A stretch of DNA of 19,400 nucleotides. Source: Chloroflexota bacterium. Lineage in GTDB: Bacteria; Chloroflexota; Dehalococcoidia; UBA3495. The notes under the pieces were generated by a model that worked only from the letters and a program-made list of their open reading frames with translations, was not told where the DNA came from and ran no database searches. The position numbers and the translations under genes were made by a program. Where the stretch lies: contig JADFNR010000065.1 of assembly GCA_022563275.1 (NCBI GenBank), positions 1 to 19,400 on the forward strand. Direction: 5' to 3'. Positions 12,525 to 19,400 of the stretch are shown here, piece after piece (within the stretch, counting starts at the first letter, position 1; every line of letters starts with the position of its first letter).

Positions 12525-13952
12525 ATGGATTTCAAGCAGTTTTTGAACGGCCTCCAGGGCATCGTCGGCGAAGAGAACGTGGTATACCACTCCGATGATC
12601 TGCTGGTCTTCGAATACGACGGTTCGGTGGACCGGGGACTGCCTGATGCGGTGGTCTTTCCCGCCGATACCCAAGAGGTGAGCCGGGTGATCGCCCTGGC
12701 CCACGGCGCTGGGGTTCCCGTGGTGGGCCGCGGCGCCGGCACCGGCCTTAGCGGCGGCGCCATCGCCTCGCCCGGCAGCATCCAGGTCGCCTTCACCCGC
12801 ATGAACCGCATCCTGGAAGTGGACACCGAGAACCGCATGGCGTTGGTGGAACCGGGGGTTGTCAACCTTGACCTGGACACCCACGTCCGCAAGTCGGGCC
12901 TGCGCTACGCCCCAGACCCCTCCAGCCAAAAAGCCTGCAGTCTGGGCGGCAACATCGCCGAGAACGCCGGCGGTCCCCACTGCCTGGCCTACGGCACCAC
13001 CACCAACCACGTGCTGGGACTGGAGGTTGTGCTGGAGGACGGCACGGTGGTTAACCTGGGCAGCCTGGCGCGGGAGACGGTTGGCTACGACCTCCGGGGC
13101 GTATTCACGGGCTCGGAGGGCACCTTCGGCATCGCCACCAAGATCGCGGTCCGGCTCCTGCCGGTGCCCGAATCGGTGCGCACGCTCTTGGGCATATTCC
13201 CCGACGTGGCGACGGCCTGCACCGCCGTTTCGGCGGTGATCGAGCACGGCATCGTCCCCGCCGCCCTGGAGATGATCGACGCCCTCACCATCCAGGCGGT
13301 GCAGAAGGTCAATGACGCCGGCTATCCCGACGACGCCGGGGCCGTGCTGCTCATCGAACTCGAGGGGCTACAGGATGAAGTGGACGAGATCGGGAACGAG
13401 GTGGAAGCAGCGCTGTGGGACACCGGCGCGACCCAGGTGCGGACGGCCGAGGCCGCCGAGGAACGGGAGCTGCTCTGGGTGGGCCGCAAAGGCGCCCTGG
13501 GCGCCTTGGGCAGCATCGCACCCAATTACTTCTTGGTCGACGGCGTGGTGCCCAGGACCCAGTTGGCCCAGGTGTTGGGACAGGTGGCCGAGATCGGCCG
13601 TAAGTACGACATCCCCATCGCCAACGTGTTTCACGCCGGAGACGGCAATCTCCACCCCTGCCTGCTCTTCGACGAACGCCAGCCCGGCGCCCTGGAGAAG
13701 ATCGTGGAGGCCGGGACCGAGGTGCTGCGGATCTGCGTGGACGCCGGGGGAACGCTCACGGGCGAGCATGGCGTGGGCCTGGAAAAGAAAGAGCAGATGC
13801 CTCTGGTCTTCACCGGCGATGACATGGCGGCCATGGTGTTGGTGCGTGACGCCTTCGCCCCGGACAACAGCCTGAACCCCGGCAAGATCTTCCCCGGCGG
13901 GAAGAAGCACACGCCCTCCGCCCACCCAGCCGCCACCGGCATGACCATCTAA
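12525..13952 (+). CDS. glcD: FAD-linked 2-hydroxyacid oxidase, GlcD-type subunit
   Basis: 475 residues from ATG 12525. The PCMH-type FAD domain shows VVGRGAGTGLSGGA (66-79), DPSSQKACSLGGNIAENAGG (131-150) and GYDLRGVFTGSEGTFGI (187-203). The C-terminal cap carries VFHAGDGNLHP (368-378), GEHGVGLEKK (413-422) and NPGKIFP (451-457), all typical of GlcD and D-lactate dehydrogenases. It is the catalytic subunit oxidising glycolate, D-lactate or a related 2-hydroxyacid. The frame is open further upstream but that part antisense-overlaps leuB, so ATG 12525 is preferred despite a poor ribosome site. glcE and glcF follow on the same strand. Substrate is inferred, not shown. Confidence 0.9.
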   Translation: MDFKQFLNGLQGIVGEENVVYHSDDLLVFEYDGSVDRGLPDAVVFPADTQEVSRVIALAHGAGVPVVGRGAGTGLSGGAIASPGSIQVAFTRMNRILEVDTENRMALVEPGVVNLDLDTHVRKSGLRYAPDPSSQKACSLGGNIAENAGGPHCLAYGTTTNHVLGLEVVLEDGTVVNLGSLARETVGYDLRGVFTGSEGTFGIATKIAVRLLPVPESVRTLLGIFPDVATACTAVSAVIEHGIVPAALEMIDALTIQAVQKVNDAGYPDDAGAVLLIELEGLQDEVDEIGNEVEAALWDTGATQVRTAEAAEERELLWVGRKGALGALGSIAPNYFLVDGVVPRTQLAQVLGQVAEIGRKYDIPIANVFHAGDGNLHPCLLFDERQPGALEKIVEAGTEVLRICVDAGGTLTGEHGVGLEKKEQMPLVFTGDDMAAMVLVRDAFAPDNSLNPGKIFPGGKKHTPSAHPAATGMTI

Positions 13953-14015
13953 GCAGTACGACGGCAGCGGTGGCGCCCGTAGTGTTCTTACAGGACCGAT
14001 GCCGTTTGATTCAAG

Positions 14016-14021
14016 TAGGAG
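14016..14021 (+). promoter_or_regulatory. Ribosome binding site deciding the glcE start
   Basis: TAGGAG lies eight bases before GTG 14030 and five before TTG 14027. The more upstream in-frame GTG at 13970 has no such site, so the shorter form is preferred. Confidence 0.55.
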
Positions 14022-14029
14022 CTTTATTG

Positions 14030-15397
14030 GTGTCTTCCCTAGGTGACCGGCTTGCGGGGCTTTTGGGCGGTAGCGCCGTCTTGCCAGTTGACGGCTATGA
14101 AGTCGACGGGCTGACGCCGCAGGCCGTGGTGCGCCCGGTGGACCGGCTCCAAGTCTCCGAATTTCTCCGTTGGGCTACATCTGAGGAGGTGAGCGTTCTG
14201 CCCAGGGGCGGCGGCACCCGGACCGGGCTGGGCAACGTCCCACGGAAGGCGGACGTGGTGCTGGACCTGGGGGCGCTGGACCGGTTGTTGGACTACCAGC
14301 CCGCTGACATGACCGCCACCGCCGAGGCCGGCATTACTTTGGCGTCGTTGCAGGAACAACTGGCTCAGGGCGGCGAATTCGTCCCCCTGGAGGCCGCGCT
14401 GTCCAGCCGTTCGACGGTGGGCGGCATCCTGTCCGTTGGGACGGGAGGGCCTTTGTCATACGCCTACGGCCTGCCCAGGGAGTGGCTCATCGGCATCGGG
14501 GTGGTGAGCGCTCAGGGCGTGGCCACCAAGGCCGGTGGCAAGGTGGTCAAGAACGTGACCGGCTACGACCTGAATAAGCTGTACACCGGCTCGCTGGGCA
14601 CCCTGGGAGTGATCGTCGAAGCCTCGTTCAAGCTCTTGCCCATCGACCCTGAGTCCGGGACGTTGCTGGCGTCATTTCCATCCCTCTCCGCCTCCCTCGC
14701 CGCCGGACGAAAGCTGCTCCAGTCCACCGCCGCTCCCATGGGCTGCCACTGCGTCACATCGGGGGTATCACGGCGGCTGCAGGATTCACTTCAAGCCGCA
14801 TCCCAGGACCTGGGACTGGGAGACGAAGAGACCGCCCTGTCCTTCGCTTTCTTCGCGGGCCGGGCCAAGGCCACCGGACGGAGGTTGGATGAAGCCGCGG
14901 CCCTGCTACTGGCGGAAGGGGCCAGCGCGGTGCAGCGGATCGAGGGCGCCGCCGCCAAGGAAATGTTGCGTTGGATCACCGATGCTCCGCCGGAGATCAG
15001 CCCTGGCTCCGTCCTGGTCATCAAGGTCTCGGTCCAGTCCAAATCAACCGCCCGGACCTCCGCTGAGTGCGGCGAGATAATCCTTTCCGGAGAGAAGCCG
15101 GAGCAGATGGCCGACCCCGGTTTCGGCAGCATCCGGCTATTCTGGCCCCAAGCCCCGGATGGCCAGGCGCCCAGCGCCGATGCTGAACAGCCCATCCTGG
15201 ACGCGGTCCAACAGACCCGGCAGATCGCCCACCGGCACGGCGGCACGGCGGTCGTGGAACAATGTCCCCTCCCGGTGAAGCGTCAGATCGATGTCTGGGG
15301 AGACCCCCCCGACAGCCTGGCCATCATGCGGCGCATCAAAGACCGCTTCGATCCCGGCGGAATCCTGAACCCCGGCCGGTTCCTGGGAGGTATCTAG
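14030..15397 (+). CDS. glcE: FAD-binding GlcE-type subunit
   Basis: 455 residues from GTG 14030; an in-frame GTG at 13970 would add 20 residues that lack family character. The N-terminal half is an FAD-binding PCMH fold: LPRGGGTRTGLGN (about 56-68), SSRSTVGGILSVGTGGPLSY (about 125-144), KAGGKVVKNVTGYDLNKLYTGSLGTLGVI (about 166-194, read in parts). The C-terminus ends with RIKDRFDPGGILNPGRF, the usual flavin-proximal end. In E. coli GlcE is required, with GlcD and GlcF, for glycolate oxidase activity. At about 455 residues it is longer than E. coli GlcE (about 350), the extra length falling in the cap region. Its stop codon directly abuts glcF. Confidence 0.87.
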   Translation: MSSLGDRLAGLLGGSAVLPVDGYEVDGLTPQAVVRPVDRLQVSEFLRWATSEEVSVLPRGGGTRTGLGNVPRKADVVLDLGALDRLLDYQPADMTATAEAGITLASLQEQLAQGGEFVPLEAALSSRSTVGGILSVGTGGPLSYAYGLPREWLIGIGVVSAQGVATKAGGKVVKNVTGYDLNKLYTGSLGTLGVIVEASFKLLPIDPESGTLLASFPSLSASLAAGRKLLQSTAAPMGCHCVTSGVSRRLQDSLQAASQDLGLGDEETALSFAFFAGRAKATGRRLDEAAALLLAEGASAVQRIEGAAAKEMLRWITDAPPEISPGSVLVIKVSVQSKSTARTSAECGEIILSGEKPEQMADPGFGSIRLFWPQAPDGQAPSADAEQPILDAVQQTRQIAHRHGGTAVVEQCPLPVKRQIDVWGDPPDSLAIMRRIKDRFDPGGILNPGRFLGGI

Positions 15398-16708
15398 ATG
15401 ACCCAACCGTTAGCGGGATTCCCCGGGGGGTTCACCGCCCCCGACGCCCCGGCCGAGGCCGACCTCTACCGCTGTGTCCACTGCGGGCTCTGCCTCAGCG
15501 CCTGCCCCACCTACGTGGAGACTGGGCTGGAGATGGAGTCGCCCAGGGGCCGCCTGGCGCTGATGAAGGCGGTGAATGAGGGCCGGGTGGAGATCACCCC
15601 CAGGATCGTCTCCCACTGGGACATGTGCCTTCAGTGCCGGGCCTGCGAGGCGGTGTGTCCATCGGGCGTGCCCTACGGCCGCATCATGGAACGCACCCGC
15701 GCCCAGGTCCGGGCGGCCGGTCTCCAGTCCCGTGAACTGCGGCGGTTCAGCCGGTTCTTTCTGAACGGGGCGTTGCCCCATCCGCGGCGGCTGCGGTTCG
15801 GCGCCCACCTCATCCGTCTCTACCAACGTTTGGGCATCCAGAAGCTGCTCCGGCTATCCCACCTGCTCTACCTGCTGCCCGGCGGATTGGCCCAGCTGGA
15901 GTCTCAGTTGCCGCCCATGAGCAGGAGATTCTTCGGTCCGTCAGACAAGGTTTATCCGGCCCAAGGCGAGAAGAAGATAACCGTGGCATTGCTCTCCGGC
16001 TGCGTGATGCCCCTGATGCAGGGCCCGACCATGGAGGCCACGGTGCGAGTCCTAACCCGCAACGGGTGCGACGTGATGGTGCCCCAGGGCCAGGGATGCT
16101 GCGGGGCGCTGAACGGCCACGCCGGGGACCTGGACAATAGCCGTGCCATGGCCCGGACCAACATCGACTCGCTGCTGGCCGCCGGCGTGGAGCGGGTGAT
16201 CACCTCATCCGCCGGCTGCGGTTCGAGCATGAAAGATTACGATGAATTACTGAAGGACGACCCTGAATACCGCGCCAAGGCGGTCCGGTTCAGCGAGATG
16301 ACCAAAGATGTGACCGAGTTTCTGGTGGGCCTGCCCTTCCAAGCCCCCACTGCGGCGGTCAACAGAAAGGTCACCTTCCAGGACCCTTGCCACCTGGCCC
16401 ACGCCCAGCGCATCACCGCCGCGCCACGGACCATCTTGAACTCTATTCCGGGCCTAGAGCTGGTGGAGATGGAGAACTCCAGCCTCTGTTGTGGCGGGGC
16501 CGGTATCTACTCATCGGTCCAACCCGCCCTGTCCCAAAGGCTGCTCAAGCGGAAGATGAACAGCATCGACGCCACCGGCGTCCTGGAAGTGATCACCGCC
16601 AATCCGGGCTGCATGCTGCAGGTGGAACAGGGGTTCAAGTCAAGCGGCAAGCCGGGGCGGGTCCGGCACATAGTGGATATCCTTGACGAAGCGTATTCTT
16701 TGGAATAA
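15398..16708 (+). CDS. glcF: Iron-sulfur subunit, GlcF-type
   Basis: 436 residues. Two 4Fe-4S clusters at the N-terminus: CVHCGLCLSACP (Cys26, 29, 32, 36) and CLQCRACEAVCP (Cys77, 80, 83, 87). Two CCG domains follow: SGCVMP with GQGCCGALNGHAG (about 203-245), and FQDPCHLAHAQR with SSLCCGGAGIYS (about 327-370), which in this family bind a further cluster and pass electrons toward quinone. ATG 15398 follows the glcE stop with no gap, and GGGAGG sits seven bases upstream inside glcE, implying translational coupling. It is the last gene of the operon; no terminator lies close behind it, the first strong one being at 17250. Confidence 0.92.
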   Translation: MTQPLAGFPGGFTAPDAPAEADLYRCVHCGLCLSACPTYVETGLEMESPRGRLALMKAVNEGRVEITPRIVSHWDMCLQCRACEAVCPSGVPYGRIMERTRAQVRAAGLQSRELRRFSRFFLNGALPHPRRLRFGAHLIRLYQRLGIQKLLRLSHLLYLLPGGLAQLESQLPPMSRRFFGPSDKVYPAQGEKKITVALLSGCVMPLMQGPTMEATVRVLTRNGCDVMVPQGQGCCGALNGHAGDLDNSRAMARTNIDSLLAAGVERVITSSAGCGSSMKDYDELLKDDPEYRAKAVRFSEMTKDVTEFLVGLPFQAPTAAVNRKVTFQDPCHLAHAQRITAAPRTILNSIPGLELVEMENSSLCCGGAGIYSSVQPALSQRLLKRKMNSIDATGVLEVITANPGCMLQVEQGFKSSGKPGRVRHIVDILDEAYSLE

Positions 16709-16737
16709 TCCTGCGCCATCTGTCTTCGACCGTATCA

Positions 16738-16840
16738 CGTAGGCGCGGGTTTCCAACCCGCCCTGTCCTGGTAAAGGGCGTTCGTCCCACGCGGCTATCC
16801 TGGAGCCCAACCGGGGCAGGTTTAAAACCTGCGCCTACAG
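16738..16840. repeat. Paired inverted REP-like element, copy 2
   Basis: Left unit 16739-16761: GTAG, GC, hairpin GCGGGTT-TCC-AACCCGC. Right unit 16816-16838, on the other strand: GTAG, GC, hairpin GCAGGTT-TTA-AACCTGC. The right hairpin differs from the left by a paired G-to-A and C-to-T change that keeps the stem. The 54 bases between the units recur, with few mismatches, at 17102-17155. Confidence 0.78.
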
Positions 16841-16901
16841 ACGTTCGTGGCGCGGTGGCATAATCGCCCCATTCTGTTATCTCGAGTCCGCCGTCGCAAT
16901 C

Positions 16902-17032
16902 TGTCATTCTGAGCCAGCCGTCCCGACGCGTCGGGAAAGAATCCCATCGCCCAGCCGCAGCGCCGTTTGTCTGCGGGACCAATGGTCGGTCTCCCCCCAG
17001 CAACGAGATTCCTCGCTCCGCCCGGAATGACA
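16902..17032. repeat. Inverted-repeat element, TGTCATTCTGAG family
   Basis: The left end TGTCATTCTGAG (16902-16913) is inverted at the right end as GGAATGACA (17024-17032). Inside, AAAGAATCCC and CGAGATTCCT form a second facing pair, and TCCCGACGCGTCGGGA (16921-16936) is a perfect 16-base palindrome. Similar GTCATTCTGAG...GAATC repeats are widespread in bacterial intergenic regions. It lies exactly between two REP-like copies. Confidence 0.6.
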
Positions 17033-17077
17033 ATGAGGAGGAATGACGGTGTTGCAGGGAAATGGCAATCACAACTC

Positions 17078-17163
17078 CGTAGGGGCGGGTTTCCAACCCG
17101 CCCTGTGCTGGTAAAGGGCGTTCGTTCCACGCGGCTATCCTGGGGCCCAACCGAGGCAGGTCT
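17078..17163. repeat. REP-like element, copy 3, right end decayed
   Basis: The left unit 17079-17101 is intact (GTAG, GG, GCGGGTT-TCC-AACCCGC). The following spacer matches copy 2 closely up to GGCAGGT near 17161, with about six differences over 85 bases. After that the sequence diverges and the right hairpin is lost. It therefore shares an ancestor with copy 2, either by duplication or by independent insertion. Confidence 0.72.
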
Positions 17164-17249
17164 TAGTGACGACGTAGATTTTCCCACCGGCTGGATTGCC
17201 TGTTTAGCTTCAACAGCCTCGCCCAAACACCGTCATTCCAACCGGCAAA

Positions 17250-17282
17250 AGAAAAGGGCCCGCGTCAGGCGGGCCCTTTTCT
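17250..17282. terminator. Bidirectional intrinsic terminator
   Basis: A perfect stem AAAAGGGCCCGC (17252-17263) / GCGGGCCCTTTT (17269-17280) with loop GTCAG, extended by two further A-T/G-C pairs at its base. Each strand ends in a run of four T after the GC-rich stem. It ends the acyl-CoA dehydrogenase gene (stop at 17306) and can also stop read-through from glcDEF. Confidence 0.85.
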
Positions 17283-17305
17283 CTGCTTGACATAACTCCG
17301 GAATA

Positions 17306-18481
17306 TCAGCCTCGGGGCAGGCCCAGGCCTCGTCCGGCGATGATGTTTCGCTGGATCTCCGAGGTCCCGGCGGCGATGGTGCCGGCGAAGGCGTTCATCC
17401 AGTGTTCTTGGACCCGGCCCTTCAGTGGCGCCCACTTCTCTTCCCGGCCCAGCGTGCCGTACATGCCAAGGATGTCCATAGAAGCCTCGGCGACCCGTTG
17501 CACCGTCTCGCTGCCAAAGACCTTGCTCATGGACGCTTCCTTGGTGGGAATAAGGTCCTGCGACTGCATGTAAGCAACGTTATAGGCCATCAACCGGGCT
17601 ACTTCGCATTCGATGTACCGGTCGGCCAACAGGCTGCGCACCCAGGGAATCTCGATCAAGGGTTGTCCGTTGCGCTTGGTCTCGGTGGCGAACTCCTTGG
17701 TGTCGTCCAGTATCCGGCGGGCGGAAGCTGAGTAATCGATGCCCGAGCGTTCGAAGTCCAGCAATGTCACCGCCACGTACCAGCCCCGGTCTTCCTCGCC
17801 CACAACGTTGGCCCTGGGCACCCGGACGTCGTCGAAGGTTACCTGGTTGAACTCGTGGCCGTTGGCCATGTTGATGATGGGACGGACCGACACTCCGGGA
17901 CTCTTCATGTCCACCAGAACGAAGCTGATGCCACGGTGCTTGGGGGCGTCGGGGTCGGTGCGGGTGAGCAGCATGATCCAGTCGGCGCGGTGGGCCAAAG
18001 TGGTCCATACCTTGGCGCCGTTGATCACCAGGTCGTCGCCGTCGCGCACCGCGCGGGTGCTGAGAGAGGCCAGGTCGGACCCCGACTCCGGTTCGCTGTA
18101 ACCCTGGCACCACTGGACCTCGCCCTTGGCGACGGCTGGCAGATGGGTCCTTTTCTGTTCCTCGGAGCCATGAATCATCAGGGTGGGGCCCAGCATGCGG
18201 ACTCCAAAGATGTCCCGTCCGGGGGCCCTCATGTAGGCGATCTCTTCGTTGAAGATGGCCGACTTTACCGGGGAAGCTGCCTGGCCGCCGTACTCCTCCG
18301 GCCAGTGCATTGTGAGCCAGCCCTTCGCCGCCATCTTCTGGCGGATGACTACGTTCAGGTCCCAATCGTCCTCTTCGGGATAACGGCCCGCGCCTTCCCA
18401 TGGGTCGGGAAGCTCGGCCTTCATGAATGCCCGAAGTTCTCTCCGAAACTCTTCGTCCTCGGCAGTGAACTTGAACTCCAC
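17306..18481 (-). CDS. Acyl-CoA dehydrogenase family protein
   Basis: 391 residues, full length. It shows the ACAD N-terminal helical domain, the flavin-contact strand CQGYSEPESGSDLASLSTRA (125-144), WTTLAHRADWIMLL (159-172), and the C-terminal AGTSEIQRNIIAGRGLGLPRG. It should oxidise an acyl-CoA thioester with FAD and pass electrons to ETF. The usual catalytic Glu before GT near the C-terminus (MCAD Glu376) is Ala371 here; Glu244 in LLDFERSG sits in the helix that carries the base in isovaleryl- and long-chain enzymes, so it is the probable base. GTG start at 18479-18481 with TAGGAG seven bases upstream. A RAM-domain gene lies 50 bases upstream on the same strand. Confidence 0.92.
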   Translation of the reverse strand: MEFKFTAEDEEFRRELRAFMKAELPDPWEGAGRYPEEDDWDLNVVIRQKMAAKGWLTMHWPEEYGGQAASPVKSAIFNEEIAYMRAPGRDIFGVRMLGPTLMIHGSEEQKRTHLPAVAKGEVQWCQGYSEPESGSDLASLSTRAVRDGDDLVINGAKVWTTLAHRADWIMLLTRTDPDAPKHRGISFVLVDMKSPGVSVRPIINMANGHEFNQVTFDDVRVPRANVVGEEDRGWYVAVTLLDFERSGIDYSASARRILDDTKEFATETKRNGQPLIEIPWVRSLLADRYIECEVARLMAYNVAYMQSQDLIPTKEASMSKVFGSETVQRVAEASMDILGMYGTLGREEKWAPLKGRVQEHWMNAFAGTIAAGTSEIQRNIIAGRGLGLPRG

Positions 18482-18531
18482 AGTGATTCTCCTACAGGGG
18501 TCGTGTTGGGAATTAAATGCTGGATAAAACG

Positions 18532-18768
18532 CTAACTGCCCACCGCGACGCAGGTGACGGTGCGCACGACGCCGGGGACGGTGTGGATGTGCCCGGTGAC
18601 CAGGTCGCCGACGACGGTCATGTCCTCCCCGGAAACCACCGCGATTATGTCGTAGGGACCCGTGACCACGTCCACCGTGGCGATGCCCGGTAGACCGTTC
18701 AGCGTGGTGGCCACGTCACGCGTCTTTCCGACCGCCGTTTCGATCAATAGATAGGCTTTAGTTGCCAT
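18532..18768 (-). CDS. Stand-alone Lrp/AsnC ligand-binding (RAM) domain protein
   Basis: 78 residues with no DNA-binding domain. The beta-alpha-beta-beta-alpha-beta RAM fold is seen as KAYLLIETAVGKTRDVATTL (4-23), GLPGIATVDVVTGPYDIIAVV (25-45, read in parts) and IHTVPGVVRTVTCVAV (61-76); TGPYD is the family's ligand-site loop. Such proteins form oligomers that bind amino acids or other small effectors, and may modulate full-length Lrp proteins or enzymes. ATG at 18766-18768 with a purine-rich GGGAGAG upstream. A good promoter lies at 18823-18852. The acyl-CoA dehydrogenase gene follows by 50 bases, possibly in the same transcript. Confidence 0.88.
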   Translation of the reverse strand: MATKAYLLIETAVGKTRDVATTLNGLPGIATVDVVTGPYDIIAVVSGEDMTVVGDLVTGHIHTVPGVVRTVTCVAVGS

Positions 18769-18822
18769 GACTCTCCCTCTTCGATACTGCCGGGTGCCGG
18801 GCTCACCGGGGTGTTGGAGGTC

Positions 18823-18852
18823 ATTCTACGGCCCGGCTTCTTAACGTGTCAA
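18823..18852 (-). promoter_or_regulatory. Sigma70-type promoter for the RAM-domain gene
   Basis: On the minus strand a perfect TTGACA (plus 18847-18852), 18 bases, then TAGAAT (plus 18823-18828, five of six). The transcript would start near 18816, about 48 nt before the ATG. Its -35 is one base from the divergent -35 of rsmG. Confidence 0.6.
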
Positions 18853-18853
18853 T

Positions 18854-18883
18854 TTGGCGCGACTGAGACCGGTGGAATATAAG
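18854..18883 (+). promoter_or_regulatory. Promoter for rsmG
   Basis: TTGGCG (18854-18859, four of six), 18 bases, TATAAG (18878-18883, five of six). A second, perfect TATAAT lies at 18891-18896 without a clear -35. Either would give an rsmG transcript with a leader of only about 0-15 nt. Confidence 0.5.
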
Positions 18884-18904
18884 AGGAATATATAATGGTT
18901 CACT

Positions 18905-19400
18905 ATGGCCGAGAAGATGGGAATCCTGAAGGCGGGCGCAACCCAGTTGGGGATCGCCTTGTCCGACTGCCAATTGGACCAGTTCGAGACCTATTTCCAC
19001 GAAATGGCCGACTGGAACCAACGGGCCAACCTGACGGCCATCACCGGGTATGAACAAGTCCAGGTCAAGCACTTCTTGGACTCGTTGACGGTGTGCTTGG
19101 TGGCGCGCGAGGCCCTGGCCGGGCCGGTGCGCGTCATGGACGTGGGCGCGGGTCCGGGGTTGCCAGGCCTGGCGCTTAAGCTGGTCTTTCCTGAGATACA
19201 GCTTTCCCTGGTTGAGTCCGTGGCCAAGAAGACCGCTTTCTTGGACCATCTGGTGGCCACTCTCGGCCTGGAGGGGGTTTCCGTCCACACCGGCCGCGCC
19301 GAAACCCTGGCCCGTGACGAAGACCTGAGGGATGCCTTTGACCTGGTGGTGGTGCGGGGGGTGGCCAAGTTGCCGTTGCTGCTGGAGTATTGCCTTCCGT
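18905..19400 (+). CDS. rsmG: 16S rRNA (guanine-527-N7)-methyltransferase, N-terminal part
   Basis: Partial: ATG 18905, 165 codons before the right edge. It is the SAM-dependent enzyme (GidB) that methylates G527 of 16S rRNA. Visible: DWNQRANLTAITGYEQVQVKHFLDS (36-60, read in parts), the SAM-binding DVGAGPGLPGLALK (79-92), VESVAKKTAFLDHL (103-116), TGRAET (129-134) and VVVRGVAKLPLLLEYCLP at the edge, where the family usually reads RAVA. The start is uncertain: GAGGA at 18883-18887 is well spaced for an out-of-frame ATG at 18895, not for 18905, and an in-frame ATG at 18917 is an alternative. It is divergent from the RAM gene. Confidence 0.92.
   Translation, partial: MAEKMGILKAGATQLGIALSDCQLDQFETYFHEMADWNQRANLTAITGYEQVQVKHFLDSLTVCLVAREALAGPVRVMDVGAGPGLPGLALKLVFPEIQLSLVESVAKKTAFLDHLVATLGLEGVSVHTGRAETLARDEDLRDAFDLVVVRGVAKLPLLLEYCLP

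Larger units (their letters stand above)
16709..17305. other. Non-coding interval with nested inverted repeats and a terminator
   Basis: This 597-base gap separates the convergent glcF and acyl-CoA dehydrogenase genes. It holds a complete REP-like pair (16738-16840), an inverted-repeat element of another family (16902-17032), a second REP-like copy with a decayed right end (17078-17163), a 10-bp inverted repeat around that copy (17040-17049 with 17230-17239), and a bidirectional terminator (17250-17282). Open frames here run through the repeats and show no domain signal. No transposase is present. Confidence 0.75.

Noticed and set aside
16635..17150. Minus-strand open frame of 171 codons across the repeat region
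   Set aside because: It is built from the repeat units themselves (repeated GRVGNP-like stretches come from translated REP hairpins) and has no domain.

Overview
The window reads as a GC-rich bacterial chromosome segment with dense, mostly minus-strand housekeeping and catabolic genes, frequent GTG and TTG starts, and short intergenic gaps. The gene mix fits a Chloroflexota lineage near Dehalococcoidia/SAR202: an F420-type PPOX protein, a stand-alone Lrp/AsnC RAM domain, GlcDEF-type FAD oxidase subunits, acyl-CoA dehydrogenase and crotonase genes, and interspersed GTAGGGGCGGG repeats. This placement is inference from gene content, not from a marker tree. No tRNA, rRNA, CRISPR array, phage gene or transposase gene was found.

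Layout. Positions 1-158 (minus) hold the N-terminus of a thiamine-diphosphate enzyme with a strong promoter. Positions 159-565 are non-coding and carry a paired REP-like repeat. Positions 566-1957 (minus) encode a HEAT-repeat protein followed by an F420-type PPOX protein. Positions 2108-4975 (minus) form a likely operon metF-acpS-nnrE/nnrD, driven by a good promoter upstream of a leader that can fold into hairpins. Positions 5161-5940 (minus) encode a crotonase with an altered active-site position. Positions 6047-6822 (plus) pair a DUF167 protein with a DUSP23-like phosphatase, convergent with a 70-residue zinc ribbon gene. Positions 7295-9939 (plus) pair a JAMM metallopeptidase with a large HExxH lipoprotein, which overlaps convergently with a CaCA-type cation exchanger (9911-10969, minus). 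After a cluster of GC-rich hairpins comes leuB (11204-12304, minus), divergent from a plus-strand operon glcD-glcE-glcF (12525-16708). Positions 16709-17305 hold nested inverted repeats and end in a strong bidirectional terminator shared with an acyl-CoA dehydrogenase (17306-18481, minus). A RAM-domain protein (18532-18768, minus) is divergent from rsmG, which runs off the right edge.

Functionally the region covers one-carbon metabolism (metF), leucine synthesis (leuB), cofactor repair and carrier-protein activation (nnrE/nnrD, acpS), 2-hydroxyacid oxidation coupled to electron transport (glcDEF) and acyl-CoA turnover. The least explained parts are the HExxH lipoprotein, the REP-pair repeats with compensating changes in their hairpins, the metF leader, and the back-to-back promoters between the RAM gene and rsmG.
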